DNA of 64,000 bases from Halorarius halobius (GCF_024298865.1 NZ_CP101161.1:1695227-1759226); one strand, 5' to 3'. Counted from the first letter of the stretch, positions 1 through 9,310 are shown. Notes: generated from the sequence alone by a model not told the origin. A program made the numbers and translations.

Positions 1-599
1 ATCGGTGGGACGACGACACGCCCATCGAGGTGGCACTCAACGCGATGGACGACGCCGTCCGGCGCGGGAAGGCCCGGTATCTCGGCGCCTCCTCGATGTG
101 GGCCCACCAGTTCGCCGAGGCGCTCCACACCAGCGAGCGGAACGGCTACGACCGGTTCGAGGTGATGCAGAACCACTACAACCTCCTGTACCGGGAGGAG
201 GAACGCGAGATGCTCCCGCTGTGTGACCGCAAGGACGTGGCGGTGATGACGTACAGTCCGCTCGCCCGCGGGAACCTCGCGGTGCCGTTCGACGAGTACG
301 AGACCACACAGCGGGGCGCGACCGACGACTGGGCCCACCAGTACCCGTATCGGGAGGGCGGCGGCGAGACCATCGTCCGCCGCGTCGAGGAACTGGCCGA
401 CGAGAAGGACGCGACGATGGCACAGATTTCGCTGGCGTGGTTACTCTCCCAGGAGGTCGTGACCGTCCCCATCATCGGCGTCGACTCCATCGAACACCTC
501 GAACAGGCCGTCGCCGCGCTCGACATCGACCTCTCGGACAGCGACGTGGCGTGGCTGGAGGAGCCGTACGAACCGCTCCCGGTCGCCGGCCACTCGTAG
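1..599 (+). CDS. Aldo/keto reductase, C-terminal part (gene cut by left window edge)
   Basis: The frame is open from the first bases of the window (codons start at base 3), so the N-terminal part with the catalytic Asp/Tyr/Lys/His residues lies to the left. About 199 codons are visible. The visible part has the signature of the NAD(P)H-dependent aldo/keto reductase TIM barrel: MQNHYNLLYREEEREM, the SPLARG loop, and the C-terminal PIIGVDSIEHLEQ segment that binds the cofactor phosphate. It resembles the YajO/tas-like branch of AKRs, which reduce aldehydes and ketones in the cytosol. The substrate cannot be told from the sequence. It converges on the MDR reductase gene with a 40-base gap. Confidence 0.88.
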   Translation, partial: RWDDDTPIEVALNAMDDAVRRGKARYLGASSMWAHQFAEALHTSERNGYDRFEVMQNHYNLLYREEEREMLPLCDRKDVAVMTYSPLARGNLAVPFDEYETTQRGATDDWAHQYPYREGGGETIVRRVEELADEKDATMAQISLAWLLSQEVVTVPIIGVDSIEHLEQAVAALDIDLSDSDVAWLEEPYEPLPVAGHS

Positions 600-639
600 C
601 CCGGCGGTCCGGGCCGCGCGACCCCCTCCGCGGGCACGC

Positions 640-1680
640 TCACGGTTCGACCACGAGTTTGCCGAGGAACTCGCCGTCCGTGAACCGCCGCTGGGCGGCG
701 GGCAGTTCGGCGAGGTCGAACGTCTCGGCCAGCACGGGGTCGAGCGCTCCGGTTTCGACGTATCCGAGTACGTCCCGGAACTCGCTTCGGGTCCACATCG
801 ACGACCCGACGACGGAGCGGTGCTCCAGATACAGCGGCCTGAGGTCGATGTCCACGACGGGCCCGGCGACGGCACCCGCGACGACGTGGCGGCCGCCCGG
901 TCGGAGACGTTCCAGTAGCGGCCGGAACAGGTCGCCGCCGACGACGTCGGCCACGGCGTCGACGGCGCCGACTCGCGACTCGACACCGTCGACGACCGGC
1001 TCCTCGTCGCGGCGAACGACGTGGTCGGCGCCCAACTCGCGGACGCCGTCGGCGTGGGGACTGCTCGTGACGGCGACGACCGTCGCGTCCCGCCGCCGGG
1101 CCAGTTGGACGAGGCCGGTCCCGACGCCGCCGGACGCGCCGGTGACGAGTAGCGTGTCGCCGGTTGCGACGCCGCCGCGGTTCAACATCCGCTCGGCGGT
1201 CGCGTACGCGGTCGGGACGGCGGCGAGTTCGGCGTCCGTGCGGTCGCTCTCGACCCGGTGGGCGTTCGCGGCGGGGACCGTCACGTACTCCGCGAACCCG
1301 CCGTCGCGTTCGCTCCCCAGGAACGCGGCGTCGGACAGCGCCCGGAACTCGTCGTCGCCGTCGCCGGGGAGCGCGGGGTCGACCACGACGCGGTCGCCGA
1401 GACGCTCCGCGTCGACGCGGTCGCCGACCTCGACGACGGTTCCACAGACGTCCGCCCCCTGCACGAGCGGGAACTGGACGTCGCCGCTCCAGCCGCCGTC
1501 CCCGCCGTCGTAGGCGGCCTCTCGCGTCCAGACGTCGGTGTTGTTCAGTCCACACGCGGCTACGTCCACGAGCAGTTCGTTCGGAGCCGGCTCCGGAACC
1601 GGGACGTCCGTCCGGTAGTCGAGCGCGTCGACGTCGCCGTGCTCGGTGAGCAGGACCGCCGCCATCGTTTCGGAGGCCAT
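640..1680 (-). CDS. Zinc-independent MDR-family quinone oxidoreductase / alcohol dehydrogenase-like protein
   Basis: About 346 residues. The N-terminal GroES-like half carries CGLNNTDVW, the quinone-reductase form of the motif in place of the zinc-binding Cys-His form, and GADVCGTVVEVGDRV. The central Rossmann half has VTGASGGVGTGLVQLA, the NADPH-binding loop of the medium-chain dehydrogenase/reductase family. The likely role is NADPH-dependent reduction of quinones or enones in the cytosol; the substrate is unknown. I chose the ATG at 1680 (MASETMAAV) over a longer frame because a TATA-like GCTATTAGGG lies about 28 bases upstream and the extra N-terminus is Arg/Pro-rich and unlike the family. 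A second ATG at 1665 is also possible. Confidence 0.88.
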   Translation of the reverse strand: MASETMAAVLLTEHGDVDALDYRTDVPVPEPAPNELLVDVAACGLNNTDVWTREAAYDGGDGGWSGDVQFPLVQGADVCGTVVEVGDRVDAERLGDRVVVDPALPGDGDDEFRALSDAAFLGSERDGGFAEYVTVPAANAHRVESDRTDAELAAVPTAYATAERMLNRGGVATGDTLLVTGASGGVGTGLVQLARRRDATVVAVTSSPHADGVRELGADHVVRRDEEPVVDGVESRVGAVDAVADVVGGDLFRPLLERLRPGGRHVVAGAVAGPVVDIDLRPLYLEHRSVVGSSMWTRSEFRDVLGYVETGALDPVLAETFDLAELPAAQRRFTDGEFLGKLVVEP

Positions 1681-1703
1681 ACGGAGTCGACCGTGCACCG
1701 GCC

Positions 1704-1713
1704 CTAATAGCTG
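1704..1713 (-). promoter_or_regulatory. TATA-like element for the MDR reductase gene
   Basis: On the minus strand the sequence GCTATTAGGG is centred about 28 bases before the chosen ATG. This spacing is typical of leaderless haloarchaeal transcripts. Confidence 0.45.
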
Positions 1714-1909
1714 GCGTCCCGCCGAAGCCCCCGAGTGGTGCCCGGTCTCCCGGACGCGGGGCGGGCGCTTCGCCCTCACCGGCCAACCGCACAGTTGTCA
1801 CACCGGGTCACCGTCGTCCCCGCGGAACTCGTGGTTTTTTCGGCCCGATACGTTCCCTATTTGTCGTTTCGTCACCACCCCTACTTCAACCGACGACCAT
1901 GTTTCTCGA

Positions 1910-1922
1910 CACCTTTTTATTA
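1910..1922 (+). promoter_or_regulatory. TATA element of the osmoprotectant transporter operon
   Basis: The AT-rich block CTTTTTATTACG is centred about 35 bases before the ATG of the binding-protein gene and stands out from the GC-rich surroundings. It is the only clear promoter before the four overlapping or adjacent transporter genes. Confidence 0.55.
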
Positions 1923-1951
1923 CGTCAGTATGAGGCTACTTGTGGTTCGTC

Positions 1952-2911
1952 ATGGTAGATAATGGCACGCGACGCGACCTGCTCAAGAAGGGCGGCACCC
2001 TCCTCGGAGGGGGAGCACTCGCGTCGGTCGCAGGATGCACAGGTCTCACCGGCGGCGGCGGTGGGAAGGTCAAGGTCAGTTCGAAGCGGTACACGGAACA
2101 GAAGATCCTCGGCTACATGGCCATCGAGGCGCTCCGGGAGAACACCGACCTCACTATCGTCGACGAGACGGGGCTGGGTGGCTCCCAGCAGAACTTCCAG
2201 GCGCTCAAGGCCGACGAGGTCGACATGTACTGGGAGTATACGGGGACGGCCTGGTACACCATCCCCCCGCAACACGATGAGCCGGTCGGCAACCCGAAGG
2301 AGCTGTATCAGGAGGTGAAATCCGAGTTCGACAGCGAGTACGGCATGAACTACCTCAACCGGGCGCCGTTCAACAACACGTTCGTTCTGATGGCGAACCC
2401 GGAGTGGGCAAAGGAGACGGGCGTGAAGACGCTCTCGGGGCTCGCGGAGTACATCAACTCCGGGAACACGGACTTCCAGATCGTCCTCACCACGGAGTAC
2501 CTCGACCGGCCCGACGGCTGGGAGGGGACGGCCAAACATTACGGGTTCAAGGACAAACTCGGCGACCTCGAGGACAACATCAAGCAGACGGGCATCGGGC
2601 TCACCTACCAGATCCTCGGGAAGGGCGAGGCCGACGTCGGACTCGGCTACAACACCAACCCGCAGATCCTCAAGTGGGACCTCCGGGTGCTGGACGACGA
2701 CGAGCAGTTCTTCCCCATCTACAACCCCGCGCCGCTGGTGAACCAGAACACGTTCGAGTCGCACGGCGAGACCATCGCCGAGCCGCTCAACGAGATCGGC
2801 CCGACGCTCGACACCGAGACCATTCGCGGGCTGAACCGGGAGGTGTCCATCAACGACGGCGCACCCCAGCAGGTCGCGCGTGACTACCTGAAAGAGCAGG
2901 GAATCATCTGA
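1952..2911 (+). CDS. Osmoprotectant (glycine betaine/choline-type) ABC transporter substrate-binding lipoprotein
   Basis: 319 residues. The N-terminus has a Tat motif (TRRDLLKKGG) followed by a hydrophobic stretch and a lipobox ending ASVAGC, so the protein is probably exported folded and lipid-anchored outside the membrane. The body resembles the OpuBC/OpuCC/ProX class: SKRYTEQKILGYM near the start, DMYWEYTGTAW, and aromatic residues expected to form a quaternary-ammonium cage. It heads an operon with two permeases and one ATPase, the usual OpuC-type layout. The ATG at 1952 is preferred over a TTG at 1940 because it leaves the Tat motif close to the N-terminus. Betaine, choline or carnitine are plausible ligands; the sequence does not settle which. 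Confidence 0.9.
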   Translation: MVDNGTRRDLLKKGGTLLGGGALASVAGCTGLTGGGGGKVKVSSKRYTEQKILGYMAIEALRENTDLTIVDETGLGGSQQNFQALKADEVDMYWEYTGTAWYTIPPQHDEPVGNPKELYQEVKSEFDSEYGMNYLNRAPFNNTFVLMANPEWAKETGVKTLSGLAEYINSGNTDFQIVLTTEYLDRPDGWEGTAKHYGFKDKLGDLEDNIKQTGIGLTYQILGKGEADVGLGYNTNPQILKWDLRVLDDDEQFFPIYNPAPLVNQNTFESHGETIAEPLNEIGPTLDTETIRGLNREVSINDGAPQQVARDYLKEQGII

Positions 2912-2915
2912 ACCG

Positions 2916-3650
2916 ATGCCCCCGAGCACCGCTCTCCAAGCGACGGCCGACCTGTCACCGATGGTCATCGACGGCTATCTGCAGTTCCTGAACAGGTACG
3001 GGAGCGACCTGGTCAAGCTGACGGTCGAACACCTGCAGATCACCGCGTACACGATAGCAATCGCCGTCCCGCTGGGCGTACTGGTCGGCGTGTTCATCAC
3101 GTTCTTCGAGCGACTGGCCCCGCCGGTGCTCTGGGTGGCAAGCATCATGCAGACGGTGCCGAGCATCGCGCTGTTCGGCATTCTCATCCCCTTCCTGGGG
3201 ATCGGGACGCCCCCCGTGGTCGTGGCGCTCGTCCTCTACTCGCAGTTGCCCATCATCCGGAACACGTACATCGGCATCACCGAAATCGACCCCTCGGCGG
3301 TCGAGGCCGGCGAGGGACTCGGGATGTCGACCGTCCAGCGGATGCGACGCATCCAGCTTCCGATGGCGATGCCGGTCATCATGGCCGGGGTCCGCAACGC
3401 CGTCGTCATGCTCATCGGCATCGCGGCTATCGGTGCGTTCATCGGTGCCGGCGGCCTCGGTGACTTCCTCTTCCAGGGAATCCGGAAGCGCGACGTGGAG
3501 ATGATCGTCGTGACGACGGCTGTGCTCTCGGCTCTGGCCCTCGCCATCGACTACGGGTTCGCCGTGAGCGAGCAGTTGCTCCGCATCCGGAACGGTGAGG
3601 AGATAGAACCCGGACGACCGACCAAGTTCCTTCAGAAGGTGTTAGCATGA
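2916..3650 (+). CDS. Osmoprotectant ABC transporter permease (first)
   Basis: 244 residues with about six membrane segments. It has the EAA loop of binding-protein-dependent permeases (EAGEGLGMSTVQRMRRIQLP) facing the ATPase, and the AIGAFIGAGGLGDFL stretch typical of OpuCB/OpuCD-like permeases. It starts four bases after the binding-protein stop codon and overlaps the ATPase start, so the genes are probably translationally coupled. An internal ATG (MVIDGYLQFL) is an alternative start; the family often begins near such a segment. Confidence 0.9.
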   Translation: MPPSTALQATADLSPMVIDGYLQFLNRYGSDLVKLTVEHLQITAYTIAIAVPLGVLVGVFITFFERLAPPVLWVASIMQTVPSIALFGILIPFLGIGTPPVVVALVLYSQLPIIRNTYIGITEIDPSAVEAGEGLGMSTVQRMRRIQLPMAMPVIMAGVRNAVVMLIGIAAIGAFIGAGGLGDFLFQGIRKRDVEMIVVTTAVLSALALAIDYGFAVSEQLLRIRNGEEIEPGRPTKFLQKVLA

Positions 3651-4651
3651 TAGAATTCGACAACGTCACGAAACAGTATCCCGACGGAACGGTCGCAATC
3701 GAAGGCATCTCCTTCGAGGTCGAGGCCGGGACGACGACCGTGTTGGTCGGTCCCTCCGGTTGCGGGAAGACGACGACGATGAAGCTCGTCAACCGACTGG
3801 AAGACCCGACCGAGGGGACCGTCTACTACGACGGCACCGACATCGAACAGCAGGACGAGATCGAACTCCGACGCGACATCGGCTACGTCATCCAGGAGAT
3901 CGGCCTGTTCAACCACATGACGGTCCGCGACAACGTCGCCACCGTCCCCGACCTGCGGGGCTGGGACGACGACCGGATCGACGAGCGCGTCGACGAACTG
4001 CTCGAACTGATGGACCTCCCCCCGGAGACGTACCGGTCGCAGTACCCCAGCGAGCTGTCGGGCGGCCAGCGCCAGCGCGTCGGTATCGCCCGGGCGCTGG
4101 CGGCCGAACCGGACGTGATGCTGATGGACGAGCCGTTCGGTGCGCTCGACCCCATCACACGCGAGAGCCTGCAAGACGAGTTCCTGGAGATTCAGGAGCA
4201 CATCAACACGACGATAATCTTCGTCACCCACGACATCAACGAGGCGCTGAAGATGGGCGACAAGATCGCCATCTACAACGTCGGCGAGATCGTCCAGTAC
4301 GGCACGCCCGAGGAGATACTGCAGTCGCCCGCAAACGAGTTCGTCGAGGACTTCATCGGCGCCGACCGCGCACTCAAACAACTCCAGGTGCTCCACGTCG
4401 AGGACGTCATGGAGGAGTCGGGGCCCGCGGAGGCCACGGTGCGCGACGACGGGCGCGTCGACCTGCCGTCGACGAACGGGCAGGGCATCGAGCCGATATC
4501 GGCGTCGGTGTCGACCCAGGTCGCGCTCTCGCAGATGATACAGCACGACGTCGACGTGTTGCCGGTCGGTGACGCCGGCCAGGTCGACGGCTGGATCACC
4601 CGCGAGGGCATCCACCGCGCGACCCAGATGGACGACGGGGTGACGAACTGA
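3647..4651 (+). CDS. Osmoprotectant ABC transporter ATP-binding protein
   Basis: 334 residues. Walker A is GPSGCGKTTT (residues 35-44), the signature is LSGGQRQRVGIARAL, and Walker B is VMLMDEPFGALDP followed by the switch His in VTHD. About 85 C-terminal residues after the nucleotide-binding domain look like a degenerate CBS-type regulatory module (HVEDVMEE, and VDVLPVGDAGQVDGWI). In OpuA-type transporters such modules sense ionic strength or ligands. The gene overlaps the upstream permease by ATGA and the downstream permease by TGATG, so it lies inside one operon. Confidence 0.93.
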   Translation: MIEFDNVTKQYPDGTVAIEGISFEVEAGTTTVLVGPSGCGKTTTMKLVNRLEDPTEGTVYYDGTDIEQQDEIELRRDIGYVIQEIGLFNHMTVRDNVATVPDLRGWDDDRIDERVDELLELMDLPPETYRSQYPSELSGGQRQRVGIARALAAEPDVMLMDEPFGALDPITRESLQDEFLEIQEHINTTIIFVTHDINEALKMGDKIAIYNVGEIVQYGTPEEILQSPANEFVEDFIGADRALKQLQVLHVEDVMEESGPAEATVRDDGRVDLPSTNGQGIEPISASVSTQVALSQMIQHDVDVLPVGDAGQVDGWITREGIHRATQMDDGVTN

Positions 4652-5316
4652 TGGGACTGTTCGCCGAGTCCATCAACTACCTGCTTTCCCACCAGGGAGA
4701 CTTCATCACGCTCCTGCGTGAACATCTGGTCATGGTGGTCGTCGCCGAACTGGCGGCCATCCTGGTCGCCATCCCGCTGGCGATAGCTGCGACCCAGCAC
4801 CCACAGGCGAAACGGCTCGTGATGGGGTTCGGGAACCTCGCCCAGACGATTCCGACGCTGGGCGTCATCGCCATCGTGTTCCCGCTTCTGGGCATCGGCT
4901 TTGCACCCTCGGTGTTCGGCATCTGGCTGTACGCGCTGTTCCCCATCATCACGAACACCATCACCGGCATCGAGGACGTCGACGACGACATCCTCGAGGC
5001 CGCCAAGGGGATGGGGATGACGAAGCGCGAACAGCTACAGAAGGTCGAACTCCCGCTTGCCCTGCCGGTCATCTTCGGCGGCATCCGGACCAGTTCGGTG
5101 CTCAACGTCGGCACCGCCTACCTCGCGTTCTTCATCGGGGGCGGCGGCCTCGGCGTCTGGGTGGTGAGCGGCATCACGCAGTTCGACAACCCGAAGATAC
5201 TGGCGGGGGCGATTCCGGGCGCCCTGCTCGCCATCACGGCCGACCGGCTGTTCGGCGCCATCGAGAAACGACTCAGCGAGAACATGGGCGTGCAGGCGGA
5301 CGCGGCGACCGCCTGA
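4651..5316 (+). CDS. Osmoprotectant ABC transporter permease (second)
   Basis: 221 residues with about six membrane helices. The EAA loop is EAAKGMGMTKREQLQKVELP and the conserved FFIGGGGLG stretch follows. It is a paralogue of the first permease, and the two probably form the heterodimeric channel of an OpuC-type importer. Its start overlaps the stop of the ATPase gene. This is the last clearly coupled gene of the operon; the UspA gene follows after 62 bases. Confidence 0.9.
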   Translation: MGLFAESINYLLSHQGDFITLLREHLVMVVVAELAAILVAIPLAIAATQHPQAKRLVMGFGNLAQTIPTLGVIAIVFPLLGIGFAPSVFGIWLYALFPIITNTITGIEDVDDDILEAAKGMGMTKREQLQKVELPLALPVIFGGIRTSSVLNVGTAYLAFFIGGGGLGVWVVSGITQFDNPKILAGAIPGALLAITADRLFGAIEKRLSENMGVQADAATA

Positions 5317-5378
5317 CGCGGCTCCAGAACTCCCTGTCGACCCCACCCACACACCGAACACCCCCACACGACACGACC

Positions 5379-5840
5379 ATGCCAGTCGAATCCATCCTGA
5401 TCGCAGTTGGCACAGACGTTTCACGACAAGCGGCGCTGGCGGAGGCGGCGGTCGCCGTCGCCGCCCCGGCGGACGCGGCGGTCGAGTTGGTCCACGTCTA
5501 CTCCCGCGAGGAGTACGAGACGGTGACCGAGGAACTGAACTACGACACCGAGACGCCGCCCTCGCCCGACGACCTGGCCGACCGGCACCGCGGGTTGCGC
5601 GACGCCGTCGACGTGCTCGACGGGGCCGAGGTCGCGTACGACACCCACGGCGTCGTCGGCGACTACGCCGAGAAGGTCGTCTCGATGGCGACCGACCTCG
5701 ACGTCGACCGGGTGTACATCGGCGGCCGCGAGCGGTCGCCGGCCGGGAAAGCGCTGTTCGGAAGCACCAGCCAGGACGTCCTGATGAACGCGCCGTGTCC
5801 GGTCACCTACGTCCGCCACGGCGTCGCCGCCTCGGACTGA
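5379..5840 (+). CDS. Universal stress protein (UspA family)
   Basis: 153 residues, the usual length of a single-domain Usp. It begins VESILIAVGTD as in the first beta strand, and ends with the nucleotide-binding signature RVYIGGRERSPAGKALFGSTSQDVL, in which the G-2x-G-9x-G-(S/T) pattern suggests ATP binding. The C-terminal strand is CPVTYVRHG. It lies 62 bases behind the osmoprotectant operon with no clear TATA element between, so it may be transcribed with it. Usp proteins in haloarchaea often accompany transporters and may tune them. Confidence 0.9.
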   Translation: MPVESILIAVGTDVSRQAALAEAAVAVAAPADAAVELVHVYSREEYETVTEELNYDTETPPSPDDLADRHRGLRDAVDVLDGAEVAYDTHGVVGDYAEKVVSMATDLDVDRVYIGGRERSPAGKALFGSTSQDVLMNAPCPVTYVRHGVAASD

Positions 5841-5911
5841 CCCGCTCGTCGGCTCAGCTCCGTCGGCGTCAACTCCCTGCGATGGCATCCTGGTGCCCGC
5901 CGAGCGGCGGC

Positions 5912-5925
5912 GCGCAATATATAAA
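5912..5925 (+). promoter_or_regulatory. TATA element of the aldehyde dehydrogenase gene
   Basis: GCGCAATATATAAATG forms a strong TATA box centred about 60 bases before the chosen ATG, so this gene probably has a leader of roughly 35 bases. The upstream part GCGCAATAT also occurs before the aconitase gene. Confidence 0.55.
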
Positions 5926-5980
5926 TGGCTCACCATGTTCACCACAACCCCGATGGGGGTTTTGGGCCTGCTGTTCTCCC

Positions 5981-7429
5981 ATGGCACCCTCGATAGCGTC
6001 GACCTACGACCTCTTCATCGACGGCGAGACGGTTCCGGCCGAGTCGGGCGAGCGGTTCGAGACCGTCGACCCAGCGACCGAGCGGCCCATCGCTACCGTC
6101 GCCAGGGGGGACGCCCCCGACGTCGACAGCGCGGTTGCCGCGGCCGACGCCGCGCTCGACGACTGGCGGTCGATGGCGCCCCAGGAGCGCGGGCGTCGCC
6201 TGAACGCGCTCGCGGAGGCGATTCGCGACCAGTCGGACCTGCTTGCACACCTCGAAACGGCGGACAACGGGAAGCCGATTTCGCACGCAGAGGCGGACGT
6301 GGAGACCTGTGCCCGCTACTTCGAGTACTACGCCGGCGTCGCGGACAAGGTCCACGGCGACAGCATCCCGCTGACCGACGAGTACGTCGACTACACGGTG
6401 CGGGAACCGCTGGGCGTCACCGCCCAGATCATCCCCTGGAACCTCCCGACCAACATCTTCGGGCGGAGCGTCGCGCCGGCGCTGGCGACGGGCAACGTCG
6501 CGGTCGTCAAACCCGCCGAGCAGACGCCGTTGACTGCCGTCGAAATCGCCCGGATTGCCTCGGAGGTCGGCATTCCCGACGGCGTGCTCAACGTCGTGCC
6601 GGGGTTCGGCGGCGAGGCCGGCGCTCGCCTCTCTGCTCACCCGGACGTCGACGGCGTGAGCTTCACCGGGTCGGTGCCGACCGGTATCGAGGTCGGCAAG
6701 ACGGCCGTCGAGAACGTCACCAACGTCCACCTCGAACTCGGGGGCAAGAGCCCCAACGTCGTCTACCCCGACGCCGACATCGAATCCGCGGTCGAGAGCA
6801 CGATGACCGGCATCTTCGCCAACGCGGGCCAGGTCTGCTCGGCCGGGTCGCGGCTCCTGTTGCACGAGGCGATCAGCGACGAGTTCCTCGACGAACTCGC
6901 TACGCAGGTCGAGGCGATGAGCGTCGGCCCCGGCGAGGGGGACGCGGACATGGGCCCGCTCGTCTCCGAGGAGCAGTTCGAGAAGGTGACGAACTACCTC
7001 GACGTCGGCCGTGCGGAGGCCGGCGAACCGTTCATCGGTGGGGACGTCCTCGACCGGGACGGCTACTTCGTCGAGCCGACCGTCTTCACCGGCGTCGACA
7101 ACGACATGCGCATCGCTCGAGAGGAGATATTCGGCCCCGTCCTCTCGGTCATCGAGTTCAGCGACGAGCAGGAGGCCATCGAGATAGCCAACGACACCGA
7201 CTACGGGCTGGTCGCGGGTATCCACACCCAGAACATGGGCCGCGCTCACCGCTTCGCTCGCGACGTGCAGGCGGGCCAGGTGTACATCAACGAGTGGTTC
7301 GCCGGCGGCGAGGAGACGCCGTTCGGCGGCTACAAGCAGTCCGGCTTCGGTCGCGAGAAGGGACTCGCCGCCGTCGACGCCTACACACAGGTCAAGAACG
7401 TCTGTGCGAACATCTCCCCCGAGACGTAA
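5981..7429 (+). CDS. NAD(P)-dependent aldehyde dehydrogenase (betaine/succinate-semialdehyde dehydrogenase-like)
   Basis: 482 residues, full length for the family. The conserved Asn is in PWNLP (about residue 154), the general-base Glu in LELGGKSP (about 252), and the catalytic Cys in NAGQVCSAGS (about 286). The C-terminal EEIFGPVLSV and PFGGYKQSGFGRE motifs are intact. It oxidises aldehydes to acids in the cytosol. The position behind an osmoprotectant importer suggests betaine aldehyde or a related substrate, but this is inference from context. I chose the ATG at 5981 because the longer frame runs through the TATA box and the start of similarity is at YDLFIDGE. Confidence 0.92.
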   Translation: MAPSIASTYDLFIDGETVPAESGERFETVDPATERPIATVARGDAPDVDSAVAAADAALDDWRSMAPQERGRRLNALAEAIRDQSDLLAHLETADNGKPISHAEADVETCARYFEYYAGVADKVHGDSIPLTDEYVDYTVREPLGVTAQIIPWNLPTNIFGRSVAPALATGNVAVVKPAEQTPLTAVEIARIASEVGIPDGVLNVVPGFGGEAGARLSAHPDVDGVSFTGSVPTGIEVGKTAVENVTNVHLELGGKSPNVVYPDADIESAVESTMTGIFANAGQVCSAGSRLLLHEAISDEFLDELATQVEAMSVGPGEGDADMGPLVSEEQFEKVTNYLDVGRAEAGEPFIGGDVLDRDGYFVEPTVFTGVDNDMRIAREEIFGPVLSVIEFSDEQEAIEIANDTDYGLVAGIHTQNMGRAHRFARDVQAGQVYINEWFAGGEETPFGGYKQSGFGREKGLAAVDAYTQVKNVCANISPET

Positions 7430-8146
7430 CTGGGCCCCGCGCCCCGGCTGACGTGTCTGAGGGATAGATATAGTTGTAAAATAACGTTCCCGGTGGAACT
7501 CGCGACTGATGGCCGACTGCGTCCGCCAGTCGTGCGTGCATCCGAGTATCGGCGTTACGCAAACCAATCGATAGAGAGTCCATAAATCACGTTTATTCGG
7601 TCAATTCGGCCTTCGACCCCGGTGTCGGTCACGGGCTTCCAGCCACTCGACACGTCGCACACCCGCAACGCCGGTAAAACACACATCTTGTAACAGCCGC
7701 TCCGGTCCACCGCCACCGATTCGTCCGCGAGCTATCGTGAATATTCGGACGAAATTAGCCATACAGTCCGTAAAAAGCCAAGAATGCCCTGCTTGTGAGC
7801 TCTCGCTCTACCATACCACTCGTCGGCTTACCGCGGCCAATAGTGCAATTTTCACTATCTGTCTATTTACAATGAATTCTATCAACGTGGCCGCCTGACG
7901 CGGCCGTGTGTACTCCGTCCGAGGCTGGAGCAGGTGGAGACGACGTGGTGTCCTCAGGCCGTGGGGTGCATCCGGGTCGACCAGCGGGTCGCCGCTCCTC
8001 GGTACCCCTGGTACCCATGTCCGATGGGCCGAGCACGTACTCACGGCTCCCCCCGTCGTCGCCATGGTCTCGTTGTCTGAGGCCGTCAAACCGCGCCTGC
8101 CGGCGAGCAAGAAGGTTCTTGGGGCGGTGCTGACAACCGACGGGTG
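7430..8146. other. Gene-free, AT-richer interval
   Basis: About 717 bases with no convincing coding frame on either strand. Base composition is clearly lower in G+C than the flanks, especially 7560-7900, with several TATA-like blocks (GATATAGTTG, CGTTTATTCGG, CTATTTACAATG). It could hold promoters, an untranslated RNA or the worn remains of foreign DNA. The last 50 bases contain the likely promoter of the downstream lipoprotein gene (GGTTCTTGGG near 8112). Confidence 0.5.
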
Positions 8147-9310
8147 ATGCCCTCCTTCACGCGACGTGGCGCCCTCGGGGCGCTGGCCGGGACAGCCGCC
8201 AGCCTGGCCGGCTGTTCGGCCCTCGGCGACCGCTCGAACTCGCTCGAGTACCGCTGGCAGACGGGAATCTCGGAGTCGACGCCGGTCGTCGGGACGGCGG
8301 CCGGCCCGCTGGTCGGCTCCCGGAGCCCGTTCGACGACCGGCCGCTCGTCGCCGGCCTCGACGCCGCGACCGGCGACGTGACGTGGTCTATCAGCGTCTC
8401 GAAGGGACGGAAATCCCCCATCGGCGTCGGCGACGGGCGCGCGTACGCCTTCTCGAAAGCGGAGACGGCTCTCGCAGTCGACGCCGAGACGGGCGAGACC
8501 GTCTGGGAGCGGTCGCTCGACCGTATCGACGCCGCGGACCCGGGCGTCGTCCAGTTCGCGCCCGTCCCCTTCGGCGACCGGGTCGTCCTGCCGATTTCGG
8601 GGACCGAGGACGACGTGCCCGACCGCCTGGAGTTCCTCGGCCGCGAGGGCGGCGAGCGGCTCGCGACTCACGAACTCGATGCGTCGCTCGCCGGAGCGCC
8701 CGCCGTGGCCGGCGACCGACTCGTCACGCCGACGCTCGACGGCCGCCTGCACGGGGTCGACCGCGAGGCGACCGCCGACTGGAGCCGCGAAGTGGGCGCG
8801 GCGATGCCCGCCGTCGCCGGCCGGTCGGGGACGGCGTACGCGACCAGCGGCACCGAGCGCCTGCTCGCGGTCGACGCCGCGACCGGCGAGGTGGTGTGGC
8901 GCGGTCGGCTCCGCAACACCGGGTTCGCGCCGCCGCTGGTGACCGACGACCGGGTGTACGTCGGCGGCGCCGACTACGTCCTCCGGGCGTTCGACCGCGC
9001 GAGCGGCGAGCAGATGTGGCAGGACGGCCTCGACAACGCCGTCACCCACGGGCCGATGCGCGTCGGCGACCGGCTGGTGACGCTCGTGGGCGGCGACGTC
9101 CGCGTCCGCGGGGCGAGCGGCACCGTCCCGTTCAGCCCGACGGAACTGTACGTCCACGCGCTCGACGGGACGCGCCTGCGGTCGATTTCGCTCCGAGAGA
9201 GCCTGGAGGACGTGAACGTCCGCTGGGCGAGCACCGCGAACGGGGGCCTGTATCTCGGGGGGACGTTCGAGGTCGTCCGCCTCGCCTCGGAGGTGGTCGC
9301 GGATGCGTGA
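8147..9310 (+). CDS. Secreted lipoprotein with PQQ-type beta-propeller repeats (first of a pair)
   Basis: 387 residues. The Tat motif TRRGALGALAG is followed by a lipobox ending ASLAGC, so it is probably a membrane-anchored protein on the cell surface. The rest consists of PQQ-like propeller blades with the repeating patterns AATGDVTW, AETGETVWER and AATGEVVWRG. It lacks the residues of a real PQQ dehydrogenase, so it is more likely a scaffold or binding propeller than an enzyme. The downstream gene starts inside its last codons and encodes a protein of the same layout. I used the ATG at 8147, not the GTG just before it. Confidence 0.85.
   Translation: MPSFTRRGALGALAGTAASLAGCSALGDRSNSLEYRWQTGISESTPVVGTAAGPLVGSRSPFDDRPLVAGLDAATGDVTWSISVSKGRKSPIGVGDGRAYAFSKAETALAVDAETGETVWERSLDRIDAADPGVVQFAPVPFGDRVVLPISGTEDDVPDRLEFLGREGGERLATHELDASLAGAPAVAGDRLVTPTLDGRLHGVDREATADWSREVGAAMPAVAGRSGTAYATSGTERLLAVDAATGEVVWRGRLRNTGFAPPLVTDDRVYVGGADYVLRAFDRASGEQMWQDGLDNAVTHGPMRVGDRLVTLVGGDVRVRGASGTVPFSPTELYVHALDGTRLRSISLRESLEDVNVRWASTANGGLYLGGTFEVVRLASEVVADA

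Noticed and set aside
5939..7567. A 542-codon minus-strand frame
   Set aside because: It lies opposite the aldehyde dehydrogenase, whose catalytic Cys and Glu are clear.
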